DNA of 64,000 nucleotides from Chamaecrista fasciculata (Eukaryota > Streptophyta > Magnoliopsida > Fabales > Fabaceae), in assembly GCA_003254925.1 (NCBI GenBank), contig QANZ01002401.1:59452-123451 (forward strand). Reading direction: 5' to 3'. The notes beneath the pieces are model-generated. The model saw only the letters and a program-made list of their open reading frames with translations. It searched no databases and was not told the origin of the DNA. A program made the position numbers and the translations under genes. Positions 11,841-23,944 of the stretch are shown here, in pieces (the first letter of the stretch is position 1; every line of letters begins with the position of its first letter).

Positions 11841-13112
11841 AAAAAAAAAATCATATTTATCCCTACAGAGATTTTTCCCCATATAGAGACAATACCTACG
11901 GGAATCCCATTTGTGAAGAAAATTGTCACTGTATGTCCTGTGGGGATCTCCATTTATGAAAATCTTTTGCCTTTCATGTATCAATATTTTTATCAGGTTA
12001 TTTAAAGAGACTTTGGTTATTTTTAAAAATTATATTAAAAATATAACATATAAAAATGATTGATCAAAAAAGTATTCATCGAAAGTAACTTGTAACCATA
12101 AACTCCGGACTTGATTTGACTTTGTTTGTTAATAATTCTAATTGAATAAAATGGTATTTATCAAAAATAACTTGTAACCATAAACTCGTCAAATTCGTAT
12201 TTGAAATGAGAGATATATAATCATAGTCAGTAGTTTAAGGCCAAAGTGAACTACTATGTAAACATATAGGATCATTTTGAACATTCTGAAAAATAAAGGA
12301 CCAAAATAAACTTTGAAATAAAGATATAGGACCAATTTGATCATTCAACCATTAAATTATGGTAAAAACTAAATAAAGAGGAAATTAATTTTTTTAACAA
12401 AAAAATAGAAAATTAAATAAAAATGTGGACTGGTCTTAATGTCTTATACGTATATTTATGGCTCCAAAATTCTAAAGGCTTTAAAAAGTTAAGCAAGGCT
12501 TGCCTTATTAGGAAAAAAAAAACAAAAACTAATATTTGTAGGGTGTTTGGTATGTAAAAATCTTCAAGGCCTAATATGCTATATCCAATGCTTAACAGTA
12601 ACAAGCCAAGCATAGCAAGTCAGATACTAATGGGGTGTTTGGTATATAAATAATTTTTTTTTTAGAAATTTAATTGCTTGTAATATGATTTTTATGAATA
12701 TTAAAAATCTTGGTTGGTGTATTAAGATATTTGTAGGAATAATTTACAATATCCTTTAAAATATCATATTTATACATTTGGTTCAGCTTTAATATTCTTA
12801 AGGATGTCAATCAAAAAAATTATCTTAAGGATATATTATTAATTTTCAAACATTCACTTGAGAATATTTTTAAAATAATTCTTTTAAAACAATTAAAAAA
12901 AACATTTTTTTAAAAACAATTAAATATATTAATACAAAAATTAAATTTATAACTGTGTATCACTCAATAAATTATTTTAAAATTATTTTTAAACGATTGT
13001 AACATGTTTTTAGTTCTAATAATTTTTTATTATCTATTTTGATTAAGATAATATTTAAACAGTGGCTCATTGTCTAATTAGTAATTTCTTATAATAAAAA
13101 TTTATTTGCAAA
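11841..13112. other. AT-rich spacer with MITE pieces
   Basis: At 12060-12350 lies the recurrent MITE interior with a right arm (GGACCAAAATAAACTTTGA). At 12540 and 12632 the phrase GGGTGTTTGGTA appears twice, typical of MITE ends. No gene. Confidence 0.4.
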
Positions 13113-13560
13113 AAAGGTCATCCCATGAGCCGTCTCAAACGGAGATGGATCGTCGTTTTGGAACCAACTGGGCAACTTGTACAATGGCTTCGTTAGGATT
13201 GGGTCCAACATGGCCTGCAAGAAAGGCATCACATTTAAGGGGTTGTCCTTCAGAAGAAGGGTAGATGCATCCGTTAGAACGTACCTTAATTCTTGGGATT
13301 GGTCATCATCATTAGTTTTTGGAATGTTCTGGAGAGAGAAGAAGCCAGAGTGAGTGAGGATTCGCATCAAGCGGTGGATATAACGAGTTTTGGAAATGAG
13401 AGTGGGAAGAGGCATGGGCTTGCCATGGTTGTGAATGGTGTCTATGATGTTTAGGTCTATGGCAGATTTGAGGGACATGGAAGATGTGATTCCATATATG
13501 GGTTTGAGCTTGGAGGAGTCTTGATGCTCCAACCACTTTGTTGTTATTTTGGGCTTCCAT
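13113..13560 (-). pseudogene. OMT copy 3, truncated first exon
   Basis: The ATG at 13560 opens a near-copy of the first exon of OMT copies 2 and 4 (SRLLQAQTHIWNH). A deletion near 13485 removes the segment just before MSLKSAIDL and shifts the frame. Farther on, the LQIHP block is missing in frame. The second frame continues through SAIDLNIIDTIH, GYVLT-like and MLDPILTKP to FETAHGMTF and stops being similar at about 13113, so the SAM-binding half and exon 2 are gone. The TATA position (13621-13629) is mutated. Non-functional. Confidence 0.88.
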
Positions 13561-13620
13561 GATTAAACTATCTACTAATTTGTGAGGCTGACTTTAGCTG
13601 CATTGAGCATTACTTGGGGT

Positions 13621-13629
13621 CAATTTGTA
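13621..13629 (-). promoter_or_regulatory. Decayed TATA box of OMT copy 3
   Basis: It reads TACAAATTG on the minus strand where the intact copies have TATAAATAG, 61 bp upstream of the ATG. Two substitutions are consistent with decay after loss of function. Confidence 0.45.
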
Positions 13630-13789
13630 AGGGCGGGTGATGAGGAGGCATGCTGGCTATATTTGGATTGAATTGAGAGCTTAAAAAAGAAAAAGGAGAT
13701 GATTAATTACAATAATTTTTAGTATATCATTTTGATGGATTAAAAATTAAAAATCTATAAATTTTGATGAAAACTTTAAAATTATAATA

Positions 13790-13960
13790 TTTATTCATAA
13801 TATATATCATGTTTGTCATTATTTTTTATTGTTTGTCACGTTAAAGTTACAAAAAATTAATTTTATATTTTGAAATTTATGGATATGTGTCTTGTAGGTG
13901 TCGGGTATGTCCATATCTGACACGACGACACGTCTTTAAAATAAAGTGTCCCTACTTTAT
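13790..13960. mobile_element. Half of a GTGTCC-family foldback element
   Basis: This segment (TTTTGAAATTTATGGATATGTGTC, then GTCCATATCTGACACGACGACACG) resembles the right half of the elements at 32888-33165 and 46595-46905. The left end is not visible. Confidence 0.5.
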
Positions 13961-14463
13961 ATATTTAATAACAAAGCTAAATTTTGGGAAAAAAAAAAAA
14001 GAATAACAAAGCTAAACTGATACGAACAACTAGCTAACTGACTGCCAGCTCATTATAAGTTTATAACTACTGCCAGCTCATTATAAGTTTACTACTTCCA
14101 GCTCATATACTCTAATAAATTTCTTTATAAATTTTTTAAATAATCTAATTCTTTAATTTGTAAGATATAAGAGTAAACAATTCTAATCTTAAAAATCTAA
14201 TTCATATACTTTAATTTATGAAAATTATAAAATGAACATATTTTAATCAATATGATGACATACATATATATATATATATTAATTGAGCTTGCATTTGTAT
14301 ATATATTAATTTATTTTTTCAAAAATATGGTACGTAGTAGTGAAAAAAAAATCCAATATTTCATTAAAATTATCTGCTGACCACCAAGGTATGTTGAGAC
14401 CAGGACAACCTCCTAATTCCTACCATTATAATCAGCACAATAAGTAAAAAAATGAAATACCAA

Positions 14464-14650
14464 CAAGTGTTTGGTGTAGTGGTAAGCGAGCTGCATCCCA
14501 GGTTAAGGGACCTAGGTTTGAGCCCTAAAATCAACGTAACATTGTTAGGGGGCTTTAACTGTTCGTTCCCGGTTCGAATGGGATTAGTCTTCGCCTAGAC
14601 TGTTACACGGATAGGTGGGGCAAACCCATGGTTATATCAAAAAAAAGTCA
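14464..14650 (+). mobile_element. tRNA-derived SINE
   Basis: The head reads like a tRNA gene: an A-box-like TAGTGGTAAGCGAG at about 14478 and a B-box-like GGTTTGAGCCC at about 14515. A SINE body and a TATATC(A)n tail at about 14632-14647 follow. No gene is encoded; such elements are transcribed by RNA polymerase III and copied by LINE enzymes. Target duplications were not clear. Confidence 0.7.
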
Positions 14651-16199
14651 AAAAGAAATGGGAGTTTAAATAAAGCAAGATGTCAACTGTGAAGCCTTGA
14701 CTTTCCAATACTATCAATAATGAAACAAAATGTGAACTGCGAAGCCTAATCTAGTACTGTTCTTCACAAATTATCTAATTTCGTATATTAGCTCTGTTTC
14801 AAGTAACGAAGAACAAAATGGAAGGCTTATGAAGAAATATAAGGTCTCGTATTCTTTTTTTTTTTTTTAAAAAAAAGAACGAGAAATGGTGAAAGAGTAT
14901 AAACAGAAATTAAATACATATAATTAGAAAGAGAAAATAACTTTGTTGAGGCATGCATGTTGTCGATGAATATATAATGCATTAGTGGACAGATCATGTG
15001 GAACATTTGTAGGGTCACATGGCAGGCAACAAGAAGTCAAGAAGACCCTTACTTCATCTTAAACTGCAGGCACCTCCGATCCTCTGTCACTGTTGACTAA
15101 TAATAAAATAGACAAACAAAGGAACTTGTATTATTAATTCGGTCAACAAGCACTCAAGAAAGAAATACACAATATTATAATAGAGAAAGTAGAGAATTAA
15201 TACAAATAGAGTAATAGCAGAGCAATATCAGAGAAGGAATAGAAAAGGCACAGAGAGAGAAGGTTCAACTTTTATAAGGAATGAACTTCAACTTTTACAA
15301 ATGAGCCAATCTATATATCACAAAGTTCACTACACACATTTTTATGACAGTCATGGCAAATAAAAATAACTGAGGAAAGTTTTCAGGTCTCTAAATCTCT
15401 TTAACTAACCTCACACAGCTGACTGCTAAAGATTTTATAATTAGATCAATGAACCAACCCGGTACCTTATAATAACAACAACTTAAAAAGATAGCTTTTC
15501 GAGTCCCTAAAATGTTTATGCTTTTACTTCCTACATTGGTTTGGGAAGCTCTCTGAGCTTCTTGCTAAACTTTGGGGTTTTTACCTTGAAATTGATGTGG
15601 CTCATAGTTTGAATATAAAAAACTTAGGCCCTGTTTGATTTCATTTTCTAAGAACAATTTTAAAAAATAAGAGATAAAATCTGTTTTGAAAAATATGTTT
15701 TCGAAAACAGAAATAAATAAGTTTGACTCTTCTCCTTAAATAAAAACTGCCTTTATCCTCATCCTTCTCCTTTTATCAGCTTGACTCTTTTTCAAGACAG
15801 ATTGAATATCAAAATTGAAAGAAAAAAGAAGAAAATGAAAACTTCATGATGCTTTGGTCTACTGTCCTCTTCTTCTTCTACGCTTGTAGTTTTTCTGTCT
15901 TTATTTTTGTTATGATGCTGGTTCTCACTTTTGTTATGCTGATATCTCCCTTCTGTTTCTGTCATTCTGGTACTTTGTTCCCTGCAACTCTGCTATTTAT
16001 CTCTGTATTCGCACAAACTCTTGTAATGTTCTTCTGGATCTTTAATAAAATTTGCTCTTATTTACCAAAAAAAAAAAAATCACGCCAACACATATATCAT
16101 ATATATAACGTAAAGAAAACAAAGTTTACTAATTAAGTCTTCTAAATATTTTATATATAGCACGAATCGAATAACAAGATCATTATATAATACTATATT
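14651..16199. other. Spacer with a LINE 3' tail
   Basis: At about 15590-16080 a plus-strand, T-rich stretch ends in AATAAAATTTGCTC, TTTACC and an A-run (16066-16079). This looks like the 3' end of a LINE. At about 15630 GGCCCTGTTTGATTT resembles a MITE end. No host gene is visible. Short open frames here are low-complexity. Confidence 0.4.
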
Positions 16200-17497
16200 T
16201 GATGGGTGTCGAATCCACCAAAAATAATTAACCTGATTCTACACATTAAAATAATAAATTATAGTAAGGATGAGAACAGGGTCGATCCGCAGAGACTAGC
16301 ATTGTCTAAAGTTTATCAACCAAATCTAAAGAAAACAGAAAACAAAAGATAAATTGTGATATAAAATAATAAGTAAATAAAACAATCGATAAAAGTTACC
16401 GATAGGATGAGGGCTTGGCTAAGGTTAATCTTCATGGAGTCTCGCACTTGTTCATTGATGCCAAAGATAATTTTTCATCAAATTAAAATAGGTTAACGAA
16501 ATCACACGGTGAAATCACTCTTTCTTAAAAGTTGATTGAAGAATAACATACCCAATTTAACCACTTATTAACTAGACGAATCCGACACAATCGACAATTC
16601 AATCTAAGGTAACAGAACTAAGACCCGAAAGATATTAACCCTAAACAATTAATTTACAAAATTACTTGTTCAGATTTTCTTCTCCCTAACATGGTACAAC
16701 CATCTTAGTTACTACTTAGTGATGAACTTACTAATTACAAATCAATAAGAACATCTAGCGTTATGTTTACAAATCAATTAGACAACCGAGCTCTTAGTTG
16801 AATGTTCAACTTGAAAACAATTAAAACAAGAAGAGTAGAAGAAACAAAAATATTATAAATTGATGAAACAAATAAGAACAAGATCTCACAAGTGTTGAAA
16901 CATCCAATCCAAACTCACCCTAAGCCAAGATAAGAAAATTAGCCGCGCAGGGCCTTGAGAGAAGAAGAGAGAGATGATCCGAGATTGGATCTCCCATTTT
17001 CACTAACTAGAGAGGGATATTTATAATGTTTCTCTAACCCTAATACCCTTCTCAACCTTCCTAATTTGAGCTATAGAGTCCCCACAACTGAAAAGATTAC
17101 AGAGTCTGATTTTAAAATTCAAAACTGAGAATATGCGCTTAAGTCTTGGGCAAGACTTGTGCTCTACGTAGATATCTCTTGAGTTTTGGGCAAGACTTGT
17201 GCTTCACGAAAATATCTCTTGATTTTGGAGATCTTGAAATTGAATCTTCTTGATTTGAGATATCTTTGAGATTGAAATCTGATCTTCAATAGAAGATAAT
17301 ATAAACTTATATCCTAAGTTTAAAAGATATGATATTCACAAAATATCAATTTTTAACACAAGATATCATATTTTGAATTTAAACTTAGGATAACGGGGAA
17401 AATCAAATAATTAAGATATATTGGGATAAAATCATAATTTGAATACAAATAAATTAGTAATTATCCCTTAAAAATAGGCAAAATAACATACTTATCA
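16200..17497. mobile_element. Solo-LTR-like insertion (1298 bp, TG...CA, 5-bp TSD)
   Basis: The element starts TGATGGGTGTCG and ends CATACTTATCA. It is flanked by the direct repeat ATATT at 16195-16199 and 17498-17502. Joining the flanks restores a sequence closely matching the 3' flank of OMT copy 2 (ATATTATAATTTGT...CGGGAAA at 5409-5430), so that copy shows the empty site. No reverse transcriptase, gag or internal primer-binding region was recognised, so a solo LTR or a small non-autonomous LTR element fits best. It sits 13 bp downstream of the stop codon of OMT copy 4 and will form part of that gene's 3' end or terminator region. Confidence 0.8.
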
Positions 17498-17510
17498 ATA
17501 TTATAATTTG

Positions 17511-18988
17511 TCACGGGAAAGCCTCAATGAGAGATCTTAAACCCAGAACTGGAATTATCTTGTAGTCACTGAAACCAGCAGATAATATCAACTTGGCCCA
17601 TTCCTTCTCATTTCTCTCTTTTCCAGTCACCAAAACCATCATGAACATATCCCATAAAAGTTGAGTTTCCGTAGATTTATCATCGATGTATCCCTTGTCA
17701 TTCTCCATCATTACCATGTCAATTATTATCACTTTCCCTTCTTTCCCTTTACTTGTAATTGCTTCCTTGCACTTTTTCAGTATCTTCACACATTCTTCAT
17801 CCTTCCAGTCATGAAGAATCCACTGCATGAATCGGAAAGTAATTATAAGCAACTACCATAAATATATACAAGCTAAGAATCCACCCCAAAACTATATAAC
17901 ATATAAATAAATATGATACATATTAAAATAATAAATTAACTACCCACTTGCTACTTCTAATTTTATAATGTCATATTAGTGGAAATTATTTCTCAAAATT
18001 TTCCCTTAAATTTATTTTTAGAGTACAAAACATCTTAAACTTGTTTTTATTTTCTGAACTTCAATTCAAACATAGTATAATGTTATTTACTTTTTAAAAG
18101 GTGTCCTAAAAAGTTAGGTCAGAAATTTTAATATTAATATTATTTTTGAAAATAATTTAGTGGATGATAATAACTTCACTATAATCTCTTTATTACCTTC
18201 AACAAGACTGCATCAGCAGGAGGTACTTCCTCAAACATGTCCCCACTCACAAACTTAAGGTTCCCACAATCTTGGAGCCCACCAACCACATGTGGCAAAT
18301 CCAACACACTACACTTAATCTCCGGAAATGCATCAGCTATGGCCTTAGCCATAGTTCCTATGCCTCCACCCACATCCACCAACGACTCCAACCCTTTGAA
18401 CACGCTTGTGCACTTATCTAGCACCACGCTCGTCACAAATCTTGCATCACTAGCCATAGCCTCATTGAAAACCTGGTTTAGTTTTGGCTCAACCCCACAA
18501 TACTCCCAAAATGTCTTCCCATGAGATCTGTCAAATGGCGTCAGATCATCGCTTTGAAACCAATTAGACAACTCGAACCCGGGCTTTATTATGATTGGCT
18601 CTTGGAAGATCGCCAAGAAAGGCCTTAAACTCAAGGGGTGGTCCTTGAGAAGAAGGGTGGATGTGTCCGTTAGGACATACCCTAATTCTTGGGATTGGTC
18701 ATTATTAGTTTTTGGAAGGTTCTGGAGAGAGAAGAAACCAGAGTGAGTGAGGATTCGCATCAAGCGGTAAATGTGGCAAGTTTTGGAAGGGTGGATTTGG
18801 AGGGTGGAGATGAGAGTTTGCAGAGGCATGGGCTTGCCATGATTGTGAATAGTGTCTATGATGTTTAGGTCAATGGCAGATTTGAGGGATATGGAGTTTA
18901 TGTAGCTCAAGATGTGGTTCCATATATGGGTTTGAGCATGCAGGAGTCTTGATGCTCCAACCACTTTGTTGTTATTTTGGGCTTCCAT
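17511..18988 (-). CDS. OMT copy 4, resveratrol/isoflavone-type O-methyltransferase (367 aa)
   Basis: Intact two-exon gene. Exon 1 is 18988-18197 (264 codons), the intron is 18196-17823 and exon 2 is 17822-17511. I chose the Met at 18988 (MEAQNNNK). The frame is open to 19045, but that Met lies only 11 bp from the TATA box and the family starts at the later Met. Domains are as in copy 2: dimerisation helices, the SAM loop LVDVGGGIG at about 203-211 (the usual Thr is Ile), SGDMF, and catalytic His268 in WILHDW. The substrate-side region around residues 126-175 differs from copies 2 and 7 (IFQEPIIIKPGFEL, DRSHGKTFWEYCGVEPKL), so a different acceptor is possible. An LTR-like insertion begins 13 bp after the stop. 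Probably functional, but the Thr-to-Ile change in the SAM loop is a caution. Confidence 0.92.
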
Positions 18989-19055
18989 GATTAAACTATC
19001 TACTAATTTGCTTGCCATGTTTGTGAGGGTGACTTTAGCTAGCATTACTTGGGGT

Positions 19056-19064
19056 CTATTTATA
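19056..19064 (-). promoter_or_regulatory. TATA box of OMT copy 4
   Basis: TATAAATAG on the minus strand, 68 bp upstream of the chosen ATG. Its position argues against the longer open frame starting at 19045. Confidence 0.7.
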
Positions 19065-21148
19065 GGTAGAGGTGATCGAGTTCAAGTGTTAATTTGATTC
19101 TAAATTTTTTAAATAACAAAAGGGTGAGTTGAGTTGCAACTTGCAAGTTTTGATTTTTAAAAATAATTACAACCACAAACCGCATATATATTAATGTATG
19201 TGGGTCAGAATTTTTATAGTAGGGTTTGTGGTTGTGGTTGTAATTATTTTTAAAAATCATTAATATATGCGGTTTGTGGTTGTAATTATATATGCGGTCC
19301 TCTTGCAAGTGATCATTCAAGTCATGGCTAAGAAGCTAAGGGAGTCAATTTGGTCCTCTTGCAGAAGGAAGCAATAATGGTTTGGCGTACATATGACTCT
19401 GTTTGACTTATTAGGAATTCTCTATCATGGTTTGTGTTTCTTCTCCTTCTAGCTAGTACATTGTATTTCCAATCAAAAAAACAAAATATCAGTTAGTAAT
19501 AGAAAGAGAGAAATTTCATGGTTTTATTGCAAAATTTCAATGCCTTTTACACATTGGATCTTTTGGCAACATTGATTAACCGTATATACCGTTACAGAAT
19601 AAAACAATTACTAATTTTTTTTCTCTAAGTGTTTATTGAACCCCGGTATGCTCTAACCCAAGACTGGAGCGTCATCTCTTCACCTTAATTTTTATTTATA
19701 TATATATAAAAAGGACAGTACATGTTAAAGTTTGTGCAGATACAAAATATTTGCCCTGTTACTTTCTTTTTTGCTATGCTCTGTTTTTTTGTTTCTTCAA
19801 TCCTTTTTTTCAGGAAAGTGCAAATGCATTGTTAAATGATTAGTTTTGTCATTTTATTTCTGAGATAATTTCAAAAATCTCAATCTTTTTCCCTCTCTTG
19901 TCTTATTGTTTATACGTAGAGAGACGATGTAGACGGTAGCTACTAGTGGGATTCCAAGCTAAGTCGCCATCCTTGCCCGATTCCCACAACAACATTTCTT
20001 AGTTGGCTTCCTCAACTTGAGGTTGCGCCTAACTTCATAACTATTCCTTTTGTCACTTATCCGGCAAGACAAAAACAACCCGTAACAACTCTTATATGGA
20101 ACTTAGATTTGCGGAGGATTAATCCTTAGTCCATCGGAGTAAGAATACCTTAGCCAACAAAAAAAACAAAAACCCGTAACATTCATATATACATATAGAG
20201 AGAGATATCAATTTTTCTACTTTAATTTCAACACTCCATCTTACTTCTCACTATTAATTAAAATACTTGGACATAATTTGTATATCCACCTGAGTATACC
20301 TGACCATCACGTCTTATATTCTATATATATTTCGCTATGATTGAATTAGCTAGGAGTAAATCCTTAACACTTTCAAACAAGATAGCAAGAAGCTAAGAGT
20401 GCTTGTACAAAATCAATTAAATAAAAAATAAAAGTATTTTTGTTACTTTCCATAATTAAAAGAGTTTAAGTTTAAAAGAATTTTAAATAGAAACCTTACG
20501 TTTTGTAACGAACTATTGATCTATCATTTGAAAAACAATTGATAAATTACACATAATCCAACTGTAAAATAATATGTGATGATGATCTAATTTTTATTAA
20601 TTATTTCAATATATGGATCATCCAAATTTTAAATAATATTTGTCCTCACTCCCTACATTCATGTATTGATCTTCCTCAATTTTGTTCCATTCCCTTTAAT
20701 TAGTTGTAGTCGACATCGAAGCATCAACCCCGTCGGTCCTAACTTTTATATTGTTTGGGAGTTGAGAGGTAATTAACATTCTTTTCCCTTCACTAGTTTT
20801 TGTGTATGTTATCCCCTACATTATATTTTCTTTCAAATAAAGTACTTTAATTTGCATTCTCAAGTCACACAAGCCAAATATTTTTTTTTTCTTTTTATGA
20901 TATGAGCTGAATTTCGAAAGCCAAAAGTGTAGGACGCTTCTTGTGTGAATGTTTCTTGATATTAGCCCATCAAGAGTCTGCAAAAACTATTTCAACTCGT
21001 AGTAGTGGGTTGAGTTGAATTGGTTCGGATTCACGAGTTGGTTAAATTTAAAATTTTCAAGCCACACATTTGTAAATTTGTAGTTCTCAGCTAACTCAAC
21101 CCACGAGCCCATATGTGACTTACAATCATGTATAGTTGAAATATTCAG
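19065..21148. other. Spacer with SINE-like remnant
   Basis: At 19130-19300 an imperfect inverted and direct repeat occurs (AATAATTACAACCACAAACCGCATATATTA and its complement). At about 19930-20170 a plus-strand stretch ends GGATTAATCCTTAGTCCATCGG...AATACCTTAGCCAAC(A)n. The same tail recurs at about 46215-46280, so it is probably a SINE 3' end. No gene. Confidence 0.45.
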
Positions 21149-21465
21149 TGATACGAGTCTCACATCAGGTAGTTAGCTGAGAGTAAAGCATTATATAAGG
21201 TCTTGGGCTCTCCAACTTCAATAGCTAGCTTTTGAGGTGTGGTTCTCCCAAGGCCTTATATAGTGCTTTACTCTCAGCTAACTACCCGATGTGGGACTCC
21301 GACACTGGTCCATTGATAGCCCTTTCCACTTTTGGCGACTCCATTCAACTTCCAGTATTCGGCACGACGCATCATACGTACCTTAATCCAGCCTATAGGT
21401 CAAGAGCCCAAGGCCTTATATAGTGCTTTACTCTCAGCTAACTACCCGATGTGGGACTCATATCA
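21149..21465. mobile_element. Inverted-repeat element with snRNA-type promoters in its ends
   Basis: About 60-bp terminal inverted repeats start TGATAYGAGTCYCACATC and run through GAGAGTAAAGCAYTATATAAGG to CTTGGGCTCT. A third copy of this unit lies inside (about 21250-21301, minus strand). Each unit holds the plant snRNA upstream sequence element (GTCCCACATCG at 21447-21457 and 21287-21297, minus; a two-mismatch version at 21157-21167, plus). Exactly 24 bp later comes TATATAA. This spacing is that of plant Pol III U6-type promoters. No snRNA body follows. The element is absent from the related segment near 23895-23945. Confidence 0.6.
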
Positions 21466-21470
21466 TCCAC

Positions 21471-21915
21471 ACATTTTCAAATTTCAATAGTAATGAATTA
21501 TTTATGTTTTATTGATATTATTAATTATTGTGAACATATATATAATGCATATATATTGCATTTGCCTACCACATATACTTTTTTTTTTTTTTTGCCAGAG
21601 ACAAAAATGGACAAAATACCTAACGTGGGTGTTACCTACCACATACTTAAAATAGAGAGAATGATCATGTATTTAATTTGACCAGTTTTGTCGGTTACGC
21701 GATTATTAAATATTGATAAGAAGAAAATGCCAAAATGGTGTATGTATTACATGATTTTTGTAAGGGATGGTAAAAGTTTTGGATCACTGGTATTATGATA
21801 CAGAAAAGGTTGTGATTCCTGAGGAAGAGAAGGAACATCTGACGGTACGAATGAAGGAGTGCTCTCCATTATTCAAGAGACTCAGGGCTATGATGATAGC
21901 ATATAATATATATAT
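21471..21915 (+). repeat. Duplicated segment, copy 1
   Basis: It matches 23945-24310 closely (CACACATTTTCAAATTTCAATAGTAATG onwards). It contains a short open frame from 21767 (DHWYYDTEKVV, EEEKEHLTVRMKECSPLFKRLR) that could be a captured exon fragment. The paralogous copy has a broken frame, so it is not annotated as a gene. A (TA)n run follows. Confidence 0.55.
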
Positions 21916-22015
21916 ATATATATATTATAAGAAAATGAAAACTTCATGATTTTTGTTATGATGCTGGTCTACTATATATAAACTTCATGATTTCATATAT
22001 ATATATATATATATA

Positions 22016-22150
22016 TATGAAAATAGGCCCAATAATTAGGAGGCCCAAATAGCAGAGCATGCCCTTAATCCGGCAAGCTACAAACACACCAAATGGATCA
22101 CGTAGACATGAACGCCCTGTATCTCGCCATCAGGTGTGGACGCCTACAAT
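22016..22150 (+). mobile_element. LTR 5'-end fragment
   Basis: It starts TGAAAATAGGCCCAATAATTAGGAGG, matching the start of the LTR at 39647 (TGATAATAGGCCCAATAATTAGGAGG). Similarity fades after about 60-130 bp. A truncated copy of the same LTR family. Confidence 0.55.
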
Positions 22151-22539
22151 TCCTCAGAATTTATCATTAAAATTGGATAAGCAGAGTTTATATGTATATA
22201 TGGTATGACACTAATTGTATTATTGATAGATAAGATATGGTGGGCTGGTAATGAATGCTTTTGGAGGGGAAAGCAGTGGACTGCCAGACAGATATATTAT
22301 TGCTAGGGCACGGTATAGTTCAGCTGACGCTTTAATATATATTTGGTGAATAATGTTTCAAAACAGATTGTGTGGTACACATTCTATATCTGCATAGAAT
22401 TAATAAATGTACGTGGACTCCTAAACAGTTTATAATATTGCATCCAAATTAGTAAATGTGGTAGCTAGTTGTTAAATTTGGGAAAGAAATTGCCGTAGGG
22501 TCATATATATATATATATATATATATTATATCGCTTAAC

Positions 22540-23130
22540 AAATCACATAGATTTCTAAGCCAACCCTAAAACTTCTCCTTTGTGAGAGAAAACTCTCTCC
22601 GTCGTTAGAGTTTTTCTAAGTGAAACTTTGGGCCGTCGCTGTCTCAGCAGTGGTGGCCCTTCCTCTGGTTATAGAGTTTTGTGGCGATGACGTTCTGGAT
22701 CAGGGTCTCCATAGCGGTAAATATGGACTAGACATTTCACGGCGGCTTCTGGCTTCCACAGTGACTTCCTGGTTTAGTCCTGATTTTTGAATGCTCTTCC
22801 ATGGCGTCGTTTCGTTTTATTATCTTATTATTGTTGCTTTGAGTCTGTTTGTGTCTTTTTTTAGAACCATTGGGGTTGCCTGCCATCCTGTTTGGAAGGA
22901 TTCCTAGATCCGCTAACTTGGCAATTGATTATTTTGCCAATTTGTCTAACACGAGGATGTGTCCTCTTTGATGGGTTGTAAACCCTCCACCTTCGTCAGT
23001 TAATATCATGTTTAGTGTTGTTGTTTATGCTATGGAGGGGTTGACTATTTTTACTTTGTTTACGTTTGTATTATACTTGATTTTACTTTATTTTTGAATG
23101 AATTATATTTCACGCTATATATATATATAT
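22540..23130 (+). mobile_element. LINE-derived 3' fragment with TA tail
   Basis: It is similar to 31735-32175 (CCTAGATCCG.TAACTTGGCA, GATGGGTTG.AAACCC, TTTTGAATGAATTAT) and ends in a (TA)n tract. The related copy encodes the last RNase H block of a LINE. Here the frame is broken. It is a 5'-truncated, dead copy. Confidence 0.6.
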
Positions 23131-23944
23131 GTTGAAGAGATATAATTTTCTTGGCTTTATAATTAAGGTTAATACATCCTTCATGACTCATGAGGAGTGC
23201 AGTGGAGTGGCCCTATGATGATGTTGCTGTATGCAGCCTAACAATTTGCTTCGCAAATTAAACACGTGCTCATTAGGATTGAGGATGCGAAGTGCAGTGG
23301 AATGGCCGTATATATTATCAAGTAACACAACCCAAACATCATTTTTTTTTTCTTTTTATGGTATGAGTTCAAGGAATCCTTTGGACCAAATTCTTCCAAT
23401 CTCATAAATATCCGATACCTTGCTTTATGTTGAGTGGGCCATTATTTTTATTTATTTTTCGCTTGCTTACTTGTGTGCATGTGCTTGGTTGTACTGAATT
23501 TTATTGCGCTCCATAATTATTGTGGCATTGTCATTGTCTCGGACTCATTGGCTTCATTCATTCGTTCACTCATTGCTGACACTTAGTCAGTGGCACCATT
23601 CAATTCAACAACTAAATGTCAAAATCTGACAAGTCTCGTCCCTATCATGAGTTAGAATGCCAAATAAAATGATAACTTATTAATTTAACATGGGTCCTTT
23701 TCACCTCGTTTCTTTTAATTGGTTAAGTTAGTTTTCAAACATTAAAAATTATCTTTTAAATGAATTTTTATAGATTTTAAGATATGAGATACTCTACTAA
23801 CCAATAAAAAAAAAACCTTCAAATGTACCCTAAGGGCACATGTTAGATAAATCCATTTAACATATATAAAAATGACATGTGTGGCCTACAATCATGCATA
23901 GTTGAAATATCCAGACATTATATTCTGCCTACGTTTATATATAT
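23131..23944. other. Intergenic spacer
   Basis: No gene. About 23505-23650 resembles 2325-2420 (AATCTGACAAGTCTCGTCCC shared). The 23880-23925 stretch (TACAATCATG.ATAGTTGAAATAT) matches 21120-21147, which marks the left edge of the duplicated block. Confidence 0.45.

Noticed and set aside
14480..14530. Possible tRNA gene
   Set aside because: A- and B-box motifs are present, but no tRNA cloverleaf is convincing and an A-rich tail follows; a SINE explains it better.
18989..19045. N-terminal extension of OMT copy 4 (start at 19045)
   Set aside because: The upstream Met is only 11 bp from the TATA box, and the other copies start at the position equivalent to 18988.
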